Under the pieces are notes generated by a model. The model searched no databases and had not been told where the DNA came from. It worked only from the letters and a program-made list of their open reading frames with translations. A stretch of 64,000 nucleotides of DNA from Onishia niordana (GTDB taxonomy: Bacteria; Pseudomonadota; Gammaproteobacteria; Pseudomonadales; Halomonadaceae), in contig NZ_SDSD01000001.1 in NCBI RefSeq assembly GCF_004798965.1, forward strand, positions 434,001-498,000. The letters are read 5' to 3'. Below are positions 1 through 9,726 of this stretch, one piece after another (position 1 is the stretch's first letter; each line of letters starts with the position of its first letter). The position numbers were made by a program, and so were the translations under genes.

Positions 1-353
1 AGCTATCGCCCGGCAAGGATGTAGTCAGCGATGAGCAGGTCGATGAATGGATCGCCAATAGTGCCGAAACCGCCTACCACCCCTGTGGCAGCTGCCGCAT
101 GGGCAGCGATGACATGGCCGTCGTCGACGCCGAATGCCGTGTCCACGGCATTGAGCAGCTGCGGGTGGTAGATTCCTCGATCATGCCCACCGTCACCAAC
201 GGCAACATCAATGCCCCGACCATCATGATCGCCGAGAAGGCGGCTGACCGGATTCTCGGGCGAGAGCCGCTGAAGCCCTCCGAGGCCCCTGTCTTCACCA
301 TCAGTGACCCACAGCACCAACGCGAGGAAGCACCCGAACGCCCCGTGTCATAG
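1..353 (+). CDS. betA: Choline dehydrogenase BetA, C-terminal fragment (cut by window start)
   Basis: The open frame starts at base 3 and runs to a TAG at 351-353, giving the last ~116 residues of a GMC-family flavoprotein. The segment [14 protein letters not shown] followed by a [18 protein letters not shown] stretch is the FAD/active-site end of choline dehydrogenase (the His before Pro-Cys-Gly and the Asn in NGNINAP belong to the conserved GMC catalytic pair). BetA oxidises choline to betaine aldehyde at the membrane, making the osmoprotectant glycine betaine. The tail after the GMC core, rich in Pro and Glu, is longer than in E. coli BetA. The upstream part and any betB/betI neighbours are outside the window. 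A related GMC alcohol dehydrogenase cannot be fully excluded from a fragment. Confidence 0.85.
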   Translation, partial: LSPGKDVVSDEQVDEWIANSAETAYHPCGSCRMGSDDMAVVDAECRVHGIEQLRVVDSSIMPTVTNGNINAPTIMIAEKAADRILGREPLKPSEAPVFTISDPQHQREEAPERPVS

Positions 354-460
354 GCGTGACCAGGCAACCCAGGCCGCTTCTTTCAGCGTGTCTTTCGCCC
401 TAGTCTTGCTGCATGAACCAACGCTAAAGCGGGATGCTTAGGGTTTATACCACCTCATGC

Positions 461-499
461 AAAAGCCCCTGGTGTCCTTGCGGACGCCAGGGGCTTTTT
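461..499. terminator. Bidirectional terminator between betA and fruA
   Basis: A 17-bp stem (AAAAGCCCCTGGTGTCC paired with GGACGCCAGGGGCTTTT, one T-G wobble, loop TTGC) has an A-run on one side and a T-run on the other. It can therefore stop transcription of betA rightward and of the fru operon leftward. Confidence 0.85.
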
Positions 500-521
500 G
501 CAGGGCTCGATAGATGACCGA

Positions 522-2267
522 TCAGGCGTTGGCGGACACCGCGACTTCCTGGCTGCCGCGCTTGATCAACGCGTAACCCAGGCCCGTGACCAGCGAGCCG
601 ACGATGATGGCCCCGAGATACAGGAACACCGGCGAGATCGCATTGGGGATCAGCAGCACGAAGACACCACCGTGCGGTGCCATCAGCTTGGCGCCTACCA
701 GCATCGAGATGGCACCGGTAAGTGCCCCGCCGACCATGCAAGCCGGAATCACCCGCAGCGGGTCTTTGGCCGCAAAGGGAATCGCGCCTTCACTGATAAA
801 GCACAGGCCCAGCACGAAGGAGGCCTTGCCGGCTTCCCGTTCGGGCTCGGAGAACTTCGCCTTGGCAACGAAGCTCGCGATCCCCATGCCGATCGCCGGC
901 ACCATGCCCGCCGCCATCACGGCCGCCATCGGCGCATAGGTCTCGGACGCGAGCAGACCCACACCAAAGGTATAAGCGGCCTTGTTGACCGGCCCGCCCA
1001 TATCGAAGCACATCATGGAACCGAGCAGGATGCCCAGCAGCACGGCATTGGCCGAGCCCATGTTCTCGAGGAAGTTAGTCATCGCCGAGAGCACCGCGGC
1101 GACTGGCTCACCAACCACATAAATCATGGTCAGCCCCGTGACCAAACTTGCCAGGAGCGGAATGATCAGGATCGGCTTGAGCGATTCGATGCTCGCGGGC
1201 AGCTTGACGTGCTCGGCGACCGCCTTGGCGACATAACCGGCCAAAAAGCCAGCAAGGATGCCGCCGATGAAACCGGCGCCGATCTCGGAGGCCAGCATGC
1301 CGCCGATCATACCTGGTGCGATGCCCGGACGGTCGGCGATCGAATAGGCGATATAACCAGCAAGCACCGGCACCATCAGCGCAAAGGCGGTGCCGCCACC
1401 GATCTGCATCAAGGCCGCGGCCAGGGTACCCTCCTCCTTGAAGGCTTCGATACCGAACACGAAGGACAATGCGATCAGAAGGCCCCCTGCCACCACCATG
1501 GGCAGCATGAAGGACACACCGGTCAGCAAGTGCTTGTAGACACCCTTGTCCTTGACGCTCTTCTTGGCCTCGTCACCACTCGCCACACTGCCTGCAGATT
1601 CCACCTGGGCCTCGGCCAGCGCGGCCTCGATAGCCGGACGAGGCTTCTTCAGCGCATTGCCGGTGGACGTGCGATAGACCCGCTTGCCGGCGAAGCGGGT
1701 CGGGTCGACCTCAATGTCGCAGGCCAACAGCACGACGTCGGCCGCCGCGATTTCTTCATCGGTGAGCTTATCTTGCGCACCCACCGACCCCTGGGTCTCG
1801 ACCCGGATTTCGTGCCCCAGGGCACGCCCTGCCTCACTCAATGCCTCGGCGGCCATGAAGGTGTGTGCCACCCCGGTCGGGCAGGCCGTCACGGCAACGA
1901 TACGCTTGGCATCGGCCGTAGTCGCCGACACAGGCTGGGCACTCTCGGCCGGCGGCGTATAGGTCGACGCCTCGGCCTGAGCGCGCTCGAGGAAGTGGGC
2001 GGGATCGGGCAGCGCCTGGGCGATCGGCGCCTGATAGAGCGCCTTGCCTTTGAACCGTTGCGGATCCGGTACCGTATCGGCGGCCACCACCACCAGATCG
2101 GCAGCGGCGATGGCCTCAGCGGAGGCCGGCTCGACGGGCGCCAGTTCGCCATGCATTTCCACCGTCGTGGTCCAGCCCAGGCGATTGGCCGCCTGCTCAA
2201 GCCGCCGCGCGGCAAGGAAGGTAGTGGCCATGCCGCTTGGGCAAGCCGTAATCAGGATGACATTCAT
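522..2267 (-). CDS. fruA: PTS fructose transporter, EIIBC component
   Basis: A 581-residue inner-membrane permease that imports fructose and phosphorylates it to fructose 1-phosphate. There are two tandem IIB domains, each with a TACP loop: Cys9 in the N-terminal (IIB') copy and Cys129 in the second; by analogy with E. coli FruA the second is the likely phosphorylated cysteine. From about residue 240 the IIC domain is a run of hydrophobic helices, with the conserved GGPVNKAAYTFG substrate loop near residue 405. It is the last gene of a leftward fruB-fruK-fruA operon; its ATG overlaps the fruK stop by 4 bp. Length and layout match the family. Confidence 0.95.
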   Translation of the reverse strand: MNVILITACPSGMATTFLAARRLEQAANRLGWTTTVEMHGELAPVEPASAEAIAAADLVVVAADTVPDPQRFKGKALYQAPIAQALPDPAHFLERAQAEASTYTPPAESAQPVSATTADAKRIVAVTACPTGVAHTFMAAEALSEAGRALGHEIRVETQGSVGAQDKLTDEEIAAADVVLLACDIEVDPTRFAGKRVYRTSTGNALKKPRPAIEAALAEAQVESAGSVASGDEAKKSVKDKGVYKHLLTGVSFMLPMVVAGGLLIALSFVFGIEAFKEEGTLAAALMQIGGGTAFALMVPVLAGYIAYSIADRPGIAPGMIGGMLASEIGAGFIGGILAGFLAGYVAKAVAEHVKLPASIESLKPILIIPLLASLVTGLTMIYVVGEPVAAVLSAMTNFLENMGSANAVLLGILLGSMMCFDMGGPVNKAAYTFGVGLLASETYAPMAAVMAAGMVPAIGMGIASFVAKAKFSEPEREAGKASFVLGLCFISEGAIPFAAKDPLRVIPACMVGGALTGAISMLVGAKLMAPHGGVFVLLIPNAISPVFLYLGAIIVGSLVTGLGYALIKRGSQEVAVSANA

Positions 2268-3238
2268 GCGAGCGCTCCCCCTGCGTCCACGTCGTTCAGG
2301 CGACGCACGCGGGTCTGTTGTTGAAGGTTAGGGAAGTCATCGGCGTGGGCATCTCCCACACCGACATGGCGAACGGCTTCGGCGGACAGGGCTGTCGCGA
2401 AGCGAAGCGCCGCGTCGGGGGCATGGCCCTCGAGGACGCCGTGCAGCATAGCGGCGAGCAGGGTGTCACCGGCTCCCACGGTGCTGGCGACCGTCATCTT
2501 CGGCGGTATGGCATGCCAGGCACCGCGCTGGCTGACCCATAGCACGCCTTCGGCGCCGGCGGAGATAAGTGCCTCTTCTATGCCGGCCTGATGAAGGCGC
2601 AGCCCAGCCGCCAAGCGACGCGCATCGCTATCCAGGGCTTCACCGGCCCACTCGGCCAGCTCAAGCTCGTTGGGTTTGACGGCCGTGGGGGCGGATGCGA
2701 TGGCGCCGGCCAACGCAGGCCCGCTGGTATCGACCCACACCGCCAGGCCATGGGCCTTGAGACGCGCAACCAACGCGGCCTGATCATCGACACCGATGCC
2801 CGGCGGCAAACTACCGGCGATGACCACCGCCTCGGGTCGCCGGCTGGCGTCGGCGGCCAACGCCTCAAGCTCATCCAGGAAGGCGGCGAAGGTCGCAGCA
2901 TCGATGGTCACGCCGGGGCCATTGATGTCGGTCACACGGCCACTGTGCTCGGCAACCTTGGCATTGATGCGCGTCTCCCCCGGCACGCGCAGGAAGGCAT
3001 CCTCGACGCCCATATCGGCGAAGGCGCGTCGGAAGGGACTATCGTTATCGGCCCCCAGAAACCCCGAGACCATGACCTCATGGCCCAATGATGCCAGCAC
3101 CCGAGCGACGTTGACGCCCTTGCCGGCGGCACTCAGCTGCGTTGTATCAGTACGGTTCACTTCGCCAAGCGTCAGCGCCGGCAGGCCAATCGCCAGATCC
3201 AGCGCCGGATTGAGGCTGATCGTCAGGACGCGAGCCAT
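2264..3238 (-). CDS. fruK: 1-phosphofructokinase
   Basis: A 324-residue PfkB/ribokinase-family kinase that converts fructose 1-phosphate, the product of FruA, to fructose 1,6-bisphosphate. Visible motifs are the N-terminal NPALD substrate segment, the GKGVNVARVL glycine-rich stretch near residue 39, KPNELE near 188, and the catalytic TVGAGDT motif with Asp258. The start and stop codons overlap neighbouring fruA and fruB, so translation is probably coupled. This is the usual middle gene of the Pseudomonas-type fruBKA arrangement. Confidence 0.95.
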   Translation of the reverse strand: MARVLTISLNPALDLAIGLPALTLGEVNRTDTTQLSAAGKGVNVARVLASLGHEVMVSGFLGADNDSPFRRAFADMGVEDAFLRVPGETRINAKVAEHSGRVTDINGPGVTIDAATFAAFLDELEALAADASRRPEAVVIAGSLPPGIGVDDQAALVARLKAHGLAVWVDTSGPALAGAIASAPTAVKPNELELAEWAGEALDSDARRLAAGLRLHQAGIEEALISAGAEGVLWVSQRGAWHAIPPKMTVASTVGAGDTLLAAMLHGVLEGHAPDAALRFATALSAEAVRHVGVGDAHADDFPNLQQQTRVRRLNDVDAGGALA

Positions 3239-6126
3239 CAGCGCACCTCCAGGGCATTGCGCACGTCATCGCTGGTCGCCTGGGCCAGCGCCAACGTGGC
3301 CTGGGCCTGGGCGTCGGCGAGATCAAAATCGCGCAGCCGCGCCTTGACCATCGGCACCTGACGGGCACTCACCGAGAGCTCATCGACGCCAAGTCCCACC
3401 AGCACCGGTACCGCCTGGGCGTCCGAGGCCAGCTCACCGCACACCCCGACCCACTTGCCGTGGGCGTGGGCGGCATCGACAGTCATCTGGATCAAGCGCA
3501 GCACTGCCGGATGCATGCCATCGGACTGGGCCGACAGCGCCGGATGGCCGCGGTCGATCGCCAGGGTGTACTGGGTCAGGTCGTTGGTGCCGATCGAGAA
3601 GAAGTCGACCTCGGCCGCAAGCGTCGGCGCCAGCAGCGCACAGGACGGTACCTCGATCATCACACCGAGCTGTACGTCACTGGCGCGCTCCTCGGCCGGG
3701 ATCTCCTCGAGCAAACGATCGAAGATGGTCTTGGCCGCCCGGAACTCGGCAATGTCCTTGACCATCGGCAGCATGATGCGCAGCGGGCGACCCGAGTTGT
3801 GGTCTCCCCCCGCGCCGGCCATCAACAGGGCGCGCAGCTGTGTCTCCAGCACCTCAGGCTGAGTCAGGGCCAGGCGGATGCCGCGCAGGCCCAGGAAGGG
3901 GTTGTCTTCCTGGGGGACCGGCCAGTAAGGCAGCGGCTTGTCGCCCCCGACATCCAGGGTGCGGGCAACCAGCGGACGACCGCCGAGGGCGTCCATGGCT
4001 TCCTTGTATTCGACAACCTGGGCATCCAGGTCCGGCGCTTCGGCATGCGCCATGAAGATGAACTCGGTACGCAACAGGCCCACACCTTCCGCGCCGCGCT
4101 CGACGGCATCTGCCGTATGCGCGGTATTGCCCAGGTTGGCAGCGACCTCGACGCGATGACCGTCCCGGGTGCGCCCTTCCTCGAAGCGGGCGGCCCAGGC
4201 CTCGCGCTCCAGACGTTCATGTTCCTTGAGGCTCAACTCGGCGCGCTGGCGACGCTCGGCAGAGGGGGCAGGCGTGACCCGTCCCCGCTCACCGTCGAGA
4301 ATCATCTCGCTGCCGTTCTCAAGCGTCAGCACCCGCTCGCCGGCACCCACCACGGCAGGAATACCCAAGGCACGCGCAAGGATGGCGCTGTGAGCCGTCG
4401 CCCCGCCGCGGGCGGTCAATAGGCCACGCACGCGGCTGGTATCGAGCTTGGCCACATCGGAAGGGCCGACATCATCCATCACCAGGATATAGGGATGATC
4501 CGGCGGCGTAGGCAGGCTGATGTCGCAGAGGATACCCAGTACCCGGCGCCCCACGTCGCGTAGATCAGCCGCGCGCTCGGCGAGCAGGCGGTCGGCGAGC
4601 ATTTCCTGAGCCCGAGCGGCGGTTTCGATGGCGTTCCACCAGGCAGCCTCGGCGGAATAGCCTTCCTGGATCCCCTCGCGGGCGGCTTCATGCAGCTCGG
4701 GGTCGTCGAGCATTTCCTCATGCATCGACAATATTTCGGCAACTTCGCCGCCCTGGGCGCTGTGTACCAGGGCCTCGAGTTGCTCAGTGCCCTCGCGGAT
4801 GGCGGCATCCAGACGCCGCGTCTGTTCGCTGACGTCATCAGCCCGCTCGGGGTACTCGAAGCGCGGCGTGCGCATCACAAACACCGGGGCAATGGCCATG
4901 CCCGGAGACGCGGCGACCGCCGGATAGGGGGTATCAGCCGGCAGCGGCTCCGGCGCTTTGGCGCCCTCGGGCGGTGTGCTGGCCACGTGTTCACGGCCTT
5001 CTTCGAAGGGCTGAACGACTTCACCCAGGCCGCCCTGCATGGCCTCGCACATGGCATCCAGCGCCTGGCTGGCGCCCTCGCCTTCTGCGGAAAACACCAG
5101 CTGCTGACCACGCCGAGCGCCGAGACCGATCACTTTGGTCAAGCTGGCAGCGGACACGGCTTCGCCGCTGCCATCCACCAGACGAACCTTGATCGGGACG
5201 CTCTGACGACGCGCTACCTGAATCAGTTGTTTGGCGGGGCGCGCATGCAGGCCATGAGCGTTGAGCACCCGAGCGCGAGCCGTCTGAGCGCTGGCCGATT
5301 CCCCTGACAGTCGCGCCAGCACGTTCTCGGCGGAGAGCTGATGCAAATCATGGCCTTCTCCGCGCTCCAGCAGCGTCGACAGCCGCTCCAGCAGACTCCG
5401 ATGGGCATCGCCCTGAGCGGCCAGGCAGAAGACACCGCTGACCGCGCTGGCCCCCTGGCCAATCACCGCCTCGGGAGTGGCAAGCGATAGCGCCGGGTTA
5501 TTCACCCCCTTTGCGCTGGTCGCGAGCCACAGGCCCTGCCCCAGCGCTAGCGGCGACTGCGAGGCGATGTCGGACACGAAATCATGGCCGACACAGCCTG
5601 CCTGGCGCAGCCGAGCAGCCGCCGCCAGGGCAAGCTCGAGCCGGTCCCGAGCGGGGAAGTTGAGACACAGGGTGTCTGCATCCAGGCGTGCCTCGACGAC
5701 GGCTTTCGACAGCAACCCGGCCACCTCGGCGCGCGACTCTGCCGCCGCCAAGCGCTCGGCCACACCGTCGCGGTCCAGCACATGGGTCAGCTGGCGCAAG
5801 ATATCCAGGTGCTCATCGTTCTGGGCCGCAATGGTGACCAGCACGTAAACGCGGTTGCCATCGTGCCAGTCGATGCCTTCGGGGAACTGCAGTACCCGCA
5901 CACCGGTGCGTTTGACGTGGGTACGGCTATCCGGCGTGCCGTGAGGAATGGCGATGGCATTACCAAGGAAGGTAGAGGACTGCGCCTCTCGGGCATGCAA
6001 GCCATCGCGATAGGCCGCGGCGACAAGGCCGGCATCAACCAGGGCCGAGGCCGCCAGATCAAGAGCTGCACGCCAGTCATCGGCCTTGCGGTCGAGCAGG
6101 ATATCGTCCTGTCCGAGTGTCAACAT
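3238..6126 (-). CDS. fruB: PTS fructose multiphosphoryl-transfer protein (EIIA-HPr-EI fusion)
   Basis: A 962-residue cytoplasmic fusion that carries phosphate from PEP to FruA. EIIA-Fru is N-terminal with phospho-His62 in AIPHGT; an HPr domain has phospho-His294 in GLHARPA; Enzyme I starts near residue 400, with phospho-His579 in GGATAHS and the PEP-binding GTNDLTQYTLAIDRG segment near the C-terminus. Fructose uptake therefore does not need a separate EI or HPr. ATG 6126 follows an AGGAGG ribosome site at 5-bp spacing. It is the first gene of the operon, and two FruR/Cra-like operators lie just upstream. Confidence 0.95.
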   Translation of the reverse strand: MLTLGQDDILLDRKADDWRAALDLAASALVDAGLVAAAYRDGLHAREAQSSTFLGNAIAIPHGTPDSRTHVKRTGVRVLQFPEGIDWHDGNRVYVLVTIAAQNDEHLDILRQLTHVLDRDGVAERLAAAESRAEVAGLLSKAVVEARLDADTLCLNFPARDRLELALAAAARLRQAGCVGHDFVSDIASQSPLALGQGLWLATSAKGVNNPALSLATPEAVIGQGASAVSGVFCLAAQGDAHRSLLERLSTLLERGEGHDLHQLSAENVLARLSGESASAQTARARVLNAHGLHARPAKQLIQVARRQSVPIKVRLVDGSGEAVSAASLTKVIGLGARRGQQLVFSAEGEGASQALDAMCEAMQGGLGEVVQPFEEGREHVASTPPEGAKAPEPLPADTPYPAVAASPGMAIAPVFVMRTPRFEYPERADDVSEQTRRLDAAIREGTEQLEALVHSAQGGEVAEILSMHEEMLDDPELHEAAREGIQEGYSAEAAWWNAIETAARAQEMLADRLLAERAADLRDVGRRVLGILCDISLPTPPDHPYILVMDDVGPSDVAKLDTSRVRGLLTARGGATAHSAILARALGIPAVVGAGERVLTLENGSEMILDGERGRVTPAPSAERRQRAELSLKEHERLEREAWAARFEEGRTRDGHRVEVAANLGNTAHTADAVERGAEGVGLLRTEFIFMAHAEAPDLDAQVVEYKEAMDALGGRPLVARTLDVGGDKPLPYWPVPQEDNPFLGLRGIRLALTQPEVLETQLRALLMAGAGGDHNSGRPLRIMLPMVKDIAEFRAAKTIFDRLLEEIPAEERASDVQLGVMIEVPSCALLAPTLAAEVDFFSIGTNDLTQYTLAIDRGHPALSAQSDGMHPAVLRLIQMTVDAAHAHGKWVGVCGELASDAQAVPVLVGLGVDELSVSARQVPMVKARLRDFDLADAQAQATLALAQATSDDVRNALEVR

Positions 6127-6220
6127 ACTAACCTCCTGTGCCTGGGAGCGGGGCAGCGGGGATGCCGACCGCTGGCTGGTGGGCCATTTAGCCTGGCCTT
6201 GCCAACCTTGTCTTCCCGTG

Positions 6221-6268
6221 GCTGAATCGTGTCACCTAGGGTTTAGTGTAATGCTGGATCGAGTCAGC
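6221..6268. promoter_or_regulatory. Two FruR/Cra-type operators in the fruB-fruR intergenic region
   Basis: GCTGAATCGTGTCACC (6221-6236) and GCTGGATCGAGTCAGC (6253-6268) both resemble the Cra/FruR palindrome GCTGAAWCGWTTCAGC. Their starts are 32 bp apart, about three helical turns, so dimers would lie on one face of the DNA. They sit between divergent fruB and fruR, where a fructose-1-phosphate-responsive repressor would act on both. Confidence 0.7.
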
Positions 6269-6362
6269 TGATTTATCAAGCGCAATCACCTACGACCTTG
6301 GGTGTAGCCGGTAACCCCAATGGCTCGGGTAGAATGAACCGCATCGCACACAAGGGGTCATC

Positions 6363-7355
6363 ATGACACTCGCAGAAATCGCCCGCCTAGCCGGCGTCTC
6401 AAGGACGACGGCGAGCTATGTCATCAACGGCAAGGCCAAGGAACGGCGCATCAGTCAGGAAACTGTCGACCGAGTCATGGCGGTTGTCGAGCAACACCAT
6501 TACCGAATCGATGCCCAGGCAGCGGCGCTTAGACGGGGCGCCAGTCGCACCATCGGGCTTATTATTCCCGATCTGGAGAATGCCAGTTACGCCCTGCTCG
6601 CCAAGCGTCTAGAACAAGGCGCGCGACGTCGCGGTTACCAGCTACTGATCGCAGGCTCTGAGGATAACCCGGACAGCGAGCGCGAGCTGGCCCGTGCACT
6701 ACATGCCCAGCGTTGCGAGGTGCTGATCGTGGCTAGCTGTCTGCCGATGAACGATGCCTTCTATGTCGATCTGATGGCAAAAGGCCTTCCGGTCATCGCC
6801 GTGGACCGAGCCCTGAACCCGGACCATTTCGTCAGCATCGTCAGCAATAATCAGTCGGCTGCCCAGGCGCTGACCGAATCGGTGCTCACCTCCAGCCTCA
6901 AGTGTATTGCCTGGCTGGATGCCGTGCCTCAGCTATCGATTAGCACCGAGCGACTGTCCGGTTTTCACAGGGCAATAAAGGGTCATGACTGCCATGCGGT
7001 GACACTCAGTGGTGTCCGCTATGACAGACGGGAAGGGGCTCGTCTGATGCGGGAACTGCTTGCAGCACAAGGCATGCCCGATGCGCTAGTCACCGCATCC
7101 TACACGCTGCTCGACGGGGTGCTCGACGAGCTACTGGAGAGCGGCGGCCTGCCGCCCTCACTGCGACTGGCAACGTTCGGCGATGACCGACTGTTGGATT
7201 TCCTGCCACTGCCGGTCAACTCACTGCCTCAGCAACACGAACGGATTGCTGAACTGACGCTGGATCGCGCCATTGCTGCTGCCCAGGGTGACTACCGACC
7301 CGGCCAAGTGGTCGTGGAACGTGCCCTGCACCGGCGACTCCCCCCCGGTGGATAA
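6363..7355 (+). CDS. fruR: LacI-family fructose regulator FruR/Cra
   Basis: A 330-residue regulator. The N-terminal helix-turn-helix MTLAEIARLAGVSRTTASYV and the hinge region are typical of LacI proteins; from about residue 60 (TIGLIIPDLEN) a periplasmic-binding-protein-like effector domain follows. The divergent position next to fruBKA and the two Cra-like sites between them point to autoregulation and repression of the fructose operon, relieved by fructose 1-phosphate (known for this family; effector inferred here). The start ATG has AGGGG upstream. Confidence 0.9.
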   Translation: MTLAEIARLAGVSRTTASYVINGKAKERRISQETVDRVMAVVEQHHYRIDAQAAALRRGASRTIGLIIPDLENASYALLAKRLEQGARRRGYQLLIAGSEDNPDSERELARALHAQRCEVLIVASCLPMNDAFYVDLMAKGLPVIAVDRALNPDHFVSIVSNNQSAAQALTESVLTSSLKCIAWLDAVPQLSISTERLSGFHRAIKGHDCHAVTLSGVRYDRREGARLMRELLAAQGMPDALVTASYTLLDGVLDELLESGGLPPSLRLATFGDDRLLDFLPLPVNSLPQQHERIAELTLDRAIAAAQGDYRPGQVVVERALHRRLPPGG

Positions 7356-7401
7356 GCGACAAGAAGCACCCAAAGTGGAACGTCGATGCTCGAAACATCG
7401 A

Positions 7402-9720
7402 TCATTCAGCGTTACGTTCCTGCGAGTCTTGCATATCGATAGGGCGGAGGCTGGTGGCATCAAGCCAAGCTTCGAGAGCATCGAGCGATGGTGACAGGCA
7501 GTTTTCGAGCGCATCCAGCAGCATCGTTAGGTGATCGTTAGGTGCACTCTGAGCCGCACTCTCAAGCGCCCTGGCCCGCTCACCCACCTGACAGAGCCCC
7601 AGACTCAGCGATTCGCCTTTTATCAAATGAGCAAGCTGCATCACCTGATCGACTTGTGCATTATTGATAGCGAGTGACAGTGCTTCGAGACGCCCCGGCA
7701 TCTGGCGGCGATAAACATTCACTAGTTTTCTAACATCCTCAAGCGCCAGATGCTCATGCAACTCATCCAGCACATCCAGCGCAAGTCTTGGCTCACTCCC
7801 TGAGTCAACAGTGCTGGCCTCGATAGGCTCGGATGCTCTTTCTTCTGACGCACCGCCCTCCCAGGCTCGTCCATCCTCCGAGGGTATGCTCATCGGCTCG
7901 TCCATACAGCCGATATGATGATGCAGCGTTGCTTGTAGCTGAGCACTGGAGAGTGGCTTGATCAGATAATCGTTCATGCCAGCGGCCAGGCAACGGGCGT
8001 GTTCATCGCCAAAGGTGCCAGCCGTCATGGCAACGATCGGTACTCGGGCACACCAATCGGCCCTTCTTCGCAACTGGCGAGTCACTTCAAATCCATCCAA
8101 CAGCGGCATCTGCAGATCCATGAAGATCAATGCAAAGGGATCGCCCTGAGTGATCCTCAGTGCCTCCTCGCCTGACGAGGCAATCTCGACTCGACAGCCC
8201 AGGCGAGTGAGCATGATGCGCGCCACCTGCTGGTTGATCGCATTATCCTCGACGACCAGTAGCCGCTGACCGGATGGTAAGGCGGGCCAGAAGTGCGGCT
8301 CAGCAGCATTCTTCGTCTGCTCCGGCGGAGTGGCACAGCGCAACGGCACCTCGAACCAAAAGCGGCTGCCCTCGCCCAGGCGACTGATAAAATCGATTTC
8401 CCCGCCCATGGCACTCACCAGGCGCCTGCAGATCACAAGCCCCAAACCGCTACCACCAAAGCGGCGTGCCGTGGATGCATCACCCTGCCGAAAAGGCTCG
8501 AATAGACGATGACGCTGCTCGTCGGAAATACCTGAACCACTGTCTCTGACCGAGACCAGAAGCCGCTCATCGGCGGAGTAGCTCACTTGCACCGAGACCT
8601 CACCGCGTTCAGTGAACTTGATGGCGTTGGAGAGCAGGTTGAGAAGCACCTGACGAAGCCGGCCCGGATCCCCCTGCAAGCGGTCGGGGACGTCAGCGGC
8701 CAGTTCTGTACTCAGCGTAATGCCCTTGTAGGCGGCTCGTGGCTCGAAAAGTCGCACAGCTGCTTCAATCAGTTCCTGTAACGAAAAATCGACATGCTCC
8801 AGCTCAAGATGACCTGACTCGATACGCGAGAAATCGAGAATGTCGTTGATCAACCCCAGAAGCTTGTCGGCACTGTCATGGATGATCTCGGCATAGCGGC
8901 GAGAAGAGGGGTCAAGCGGACGACCTCGCAGCATCTCACTCATGCCAATGACGCCGTTCAGCGGAGTACGAATCTCGTGACTGACGGTCGCCAGAAACTC
9001 GGATTTGGCCTCATTGGCATCCTGTGCCTTTTGAGCAGACTCTTCGAGGCGACGCCTCAGCACCTCCTGAGCACGCCGTGATTCGGCATTTTCCCGGGCC
9101 TCGCGGAACAAGAACCGAGTTACCATTAGAATCGAAAGACTCATCAGCCCAAGCAGGGTCAGCAGCATTGAGTGCAGCCATTGAAGAGCCTCTCGTTCCT
9201 GCTGTTTGGCGTTGCCCAAATGCGTATTGGTGGCGATCACCAACCGCTGGCTAAGCTCGATCAAGGGGTCTAGTGCTGCCTGTAGAGAACGCCGGGAGGC
9301 CTCATCCAGGCGTTCGAGTCCGCCGAACTGCAGGTCGAGAATATCCATCTGGCTGTCAATGGCGGGTATCAACCGTGTCTGGTCGTCAATACGCTGGAAA
9401 AGCTCTCCTATTTCCCCGCGTTGCAACAGATTGAGTCGACTGTAAAGCAGCTCGAACTTGACGCGTAATGCGTCAAGGTCATTAACCTCGTCGAGCTGAT
9501 CACGCAACTGAATGGCTTCGCGATCCAGTTTATAGGCCGCCCAGGTGACATCTCCCCCCACACTGTCTGCCAGGCTCTCCTGACGCCATACGATCATACT
9601 GGCTACCACCAGCGCGGCGATAAAGAAACCAAACACAGCCGCGGCACCGAGCTTCAGACGCAACGGGTAGCGAAGATAATGCATCATCACGTCGAGTGCC
9701 GTTGGGGAAGTCGGTGGCAA
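7402..9720 (-). CDS. Hybrid sensor histidine kinase (HisKA-HATPase-REC-Hpt)
   Basis: About 772 residues from a TTG at 9720; an ATG at 9687 (MMHYLRYP) is an equally good start and no ribosome site decides between them. Order: TM1 near 24-45, a helical periplasmic domain of ~140 residues, TM2 near 186-206, dimerisation domain with phospho-His248 in VSHEIRTPLNG, ATPase with N box NLLSNAIKF and G boxes DSGSGIS and GGSGLGL, receiver with Asp535 in FMDLQMP, and a C-terminal Hpt domain with His698 in AHLIKG. This is a BarA/TorS-type phosphorelay. No cognate output regulator is adjacent. It lies 6 bp after, and is probably cotranscribed with, a periplasmic molybdopterin-fold protein that may feed it a signal. 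Confidence 0.92.
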   Translation of the reverse strand: MPPTSPTALDVMMHYLRYPLRLKLGAAAVFGFFIAALVVASMIVWRQESLADSVGGDVTWAAYKLDREAIQLRDQLDEVNDLDALRVKFELLYSRLNLLQRGEIGELFQRIDDQTRLIPAIDSQMDILDLQFGGLERLDEASRRSLQAALDPLIELSQRLVIATNTHLGNAKQQEREALQWLHSMLLTLLGLMSLSILMVTRFLFREARENAESRRAQEVLRRRLEESAQKAQDANEAKSEFLATVSHEIRTPLNGVIGMSEMLRGRPLDPSSRRYAEIIHDSADKLLGLINDILDFSRIESGHLELEHVDFSLQELIEAAVRLFEPRAAYKGITLSTELAADVPDRLQGDPGRLRQVLLNLLSNAIKFTERGEVSVQVSYSADERLLVSVRDSGSGISDEQRHRLFEPFRQGDASTARRFGGSGLGLVICRRLVSAMGGEIDFISRLGEGSRFWFEVPLRCATPPEQTKNAAEPHFWPALPSGQRLLVVEDNAINQQVARIMLTRLGCRVEIASSGEEALRITQGDPFALIFMDLQMPLLDGFEVTRQLRRRADWCARVPIVAMTAGTFGDEHARCLAAGMNDYLIKPLSSAQLQATLHHHIGCMDEPMSIPSEDGRAWEGGASEERASEPIEASTVDSGSEPRLALDVLDELHEHLALEDVRKLVNVYRRQMPGRLEALSLAINNAQVDQVMQLAHLIKGESLSLGLCQVGERARALESAAQSAPNDHLTMLLDALENCLSPSLDALEAWLDATSLRPIDMQDSQERNAE

Positions 9721-9726
9721 TCAGTA

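Noticed and set aside
498..2324. Long rightward frame (608 codons) opposite fruA
   Set aside because: It mirrors fruA on the other strand; composition is His/Arg/Gly-rich with no family features, as expected of a frame shadow in high-GC DNA.
7383..7401. TCGATG/CATCGA hairpin after the hybrid kinase as a terminator
   Set aside because: Short stem, no T-run; it may be chance.
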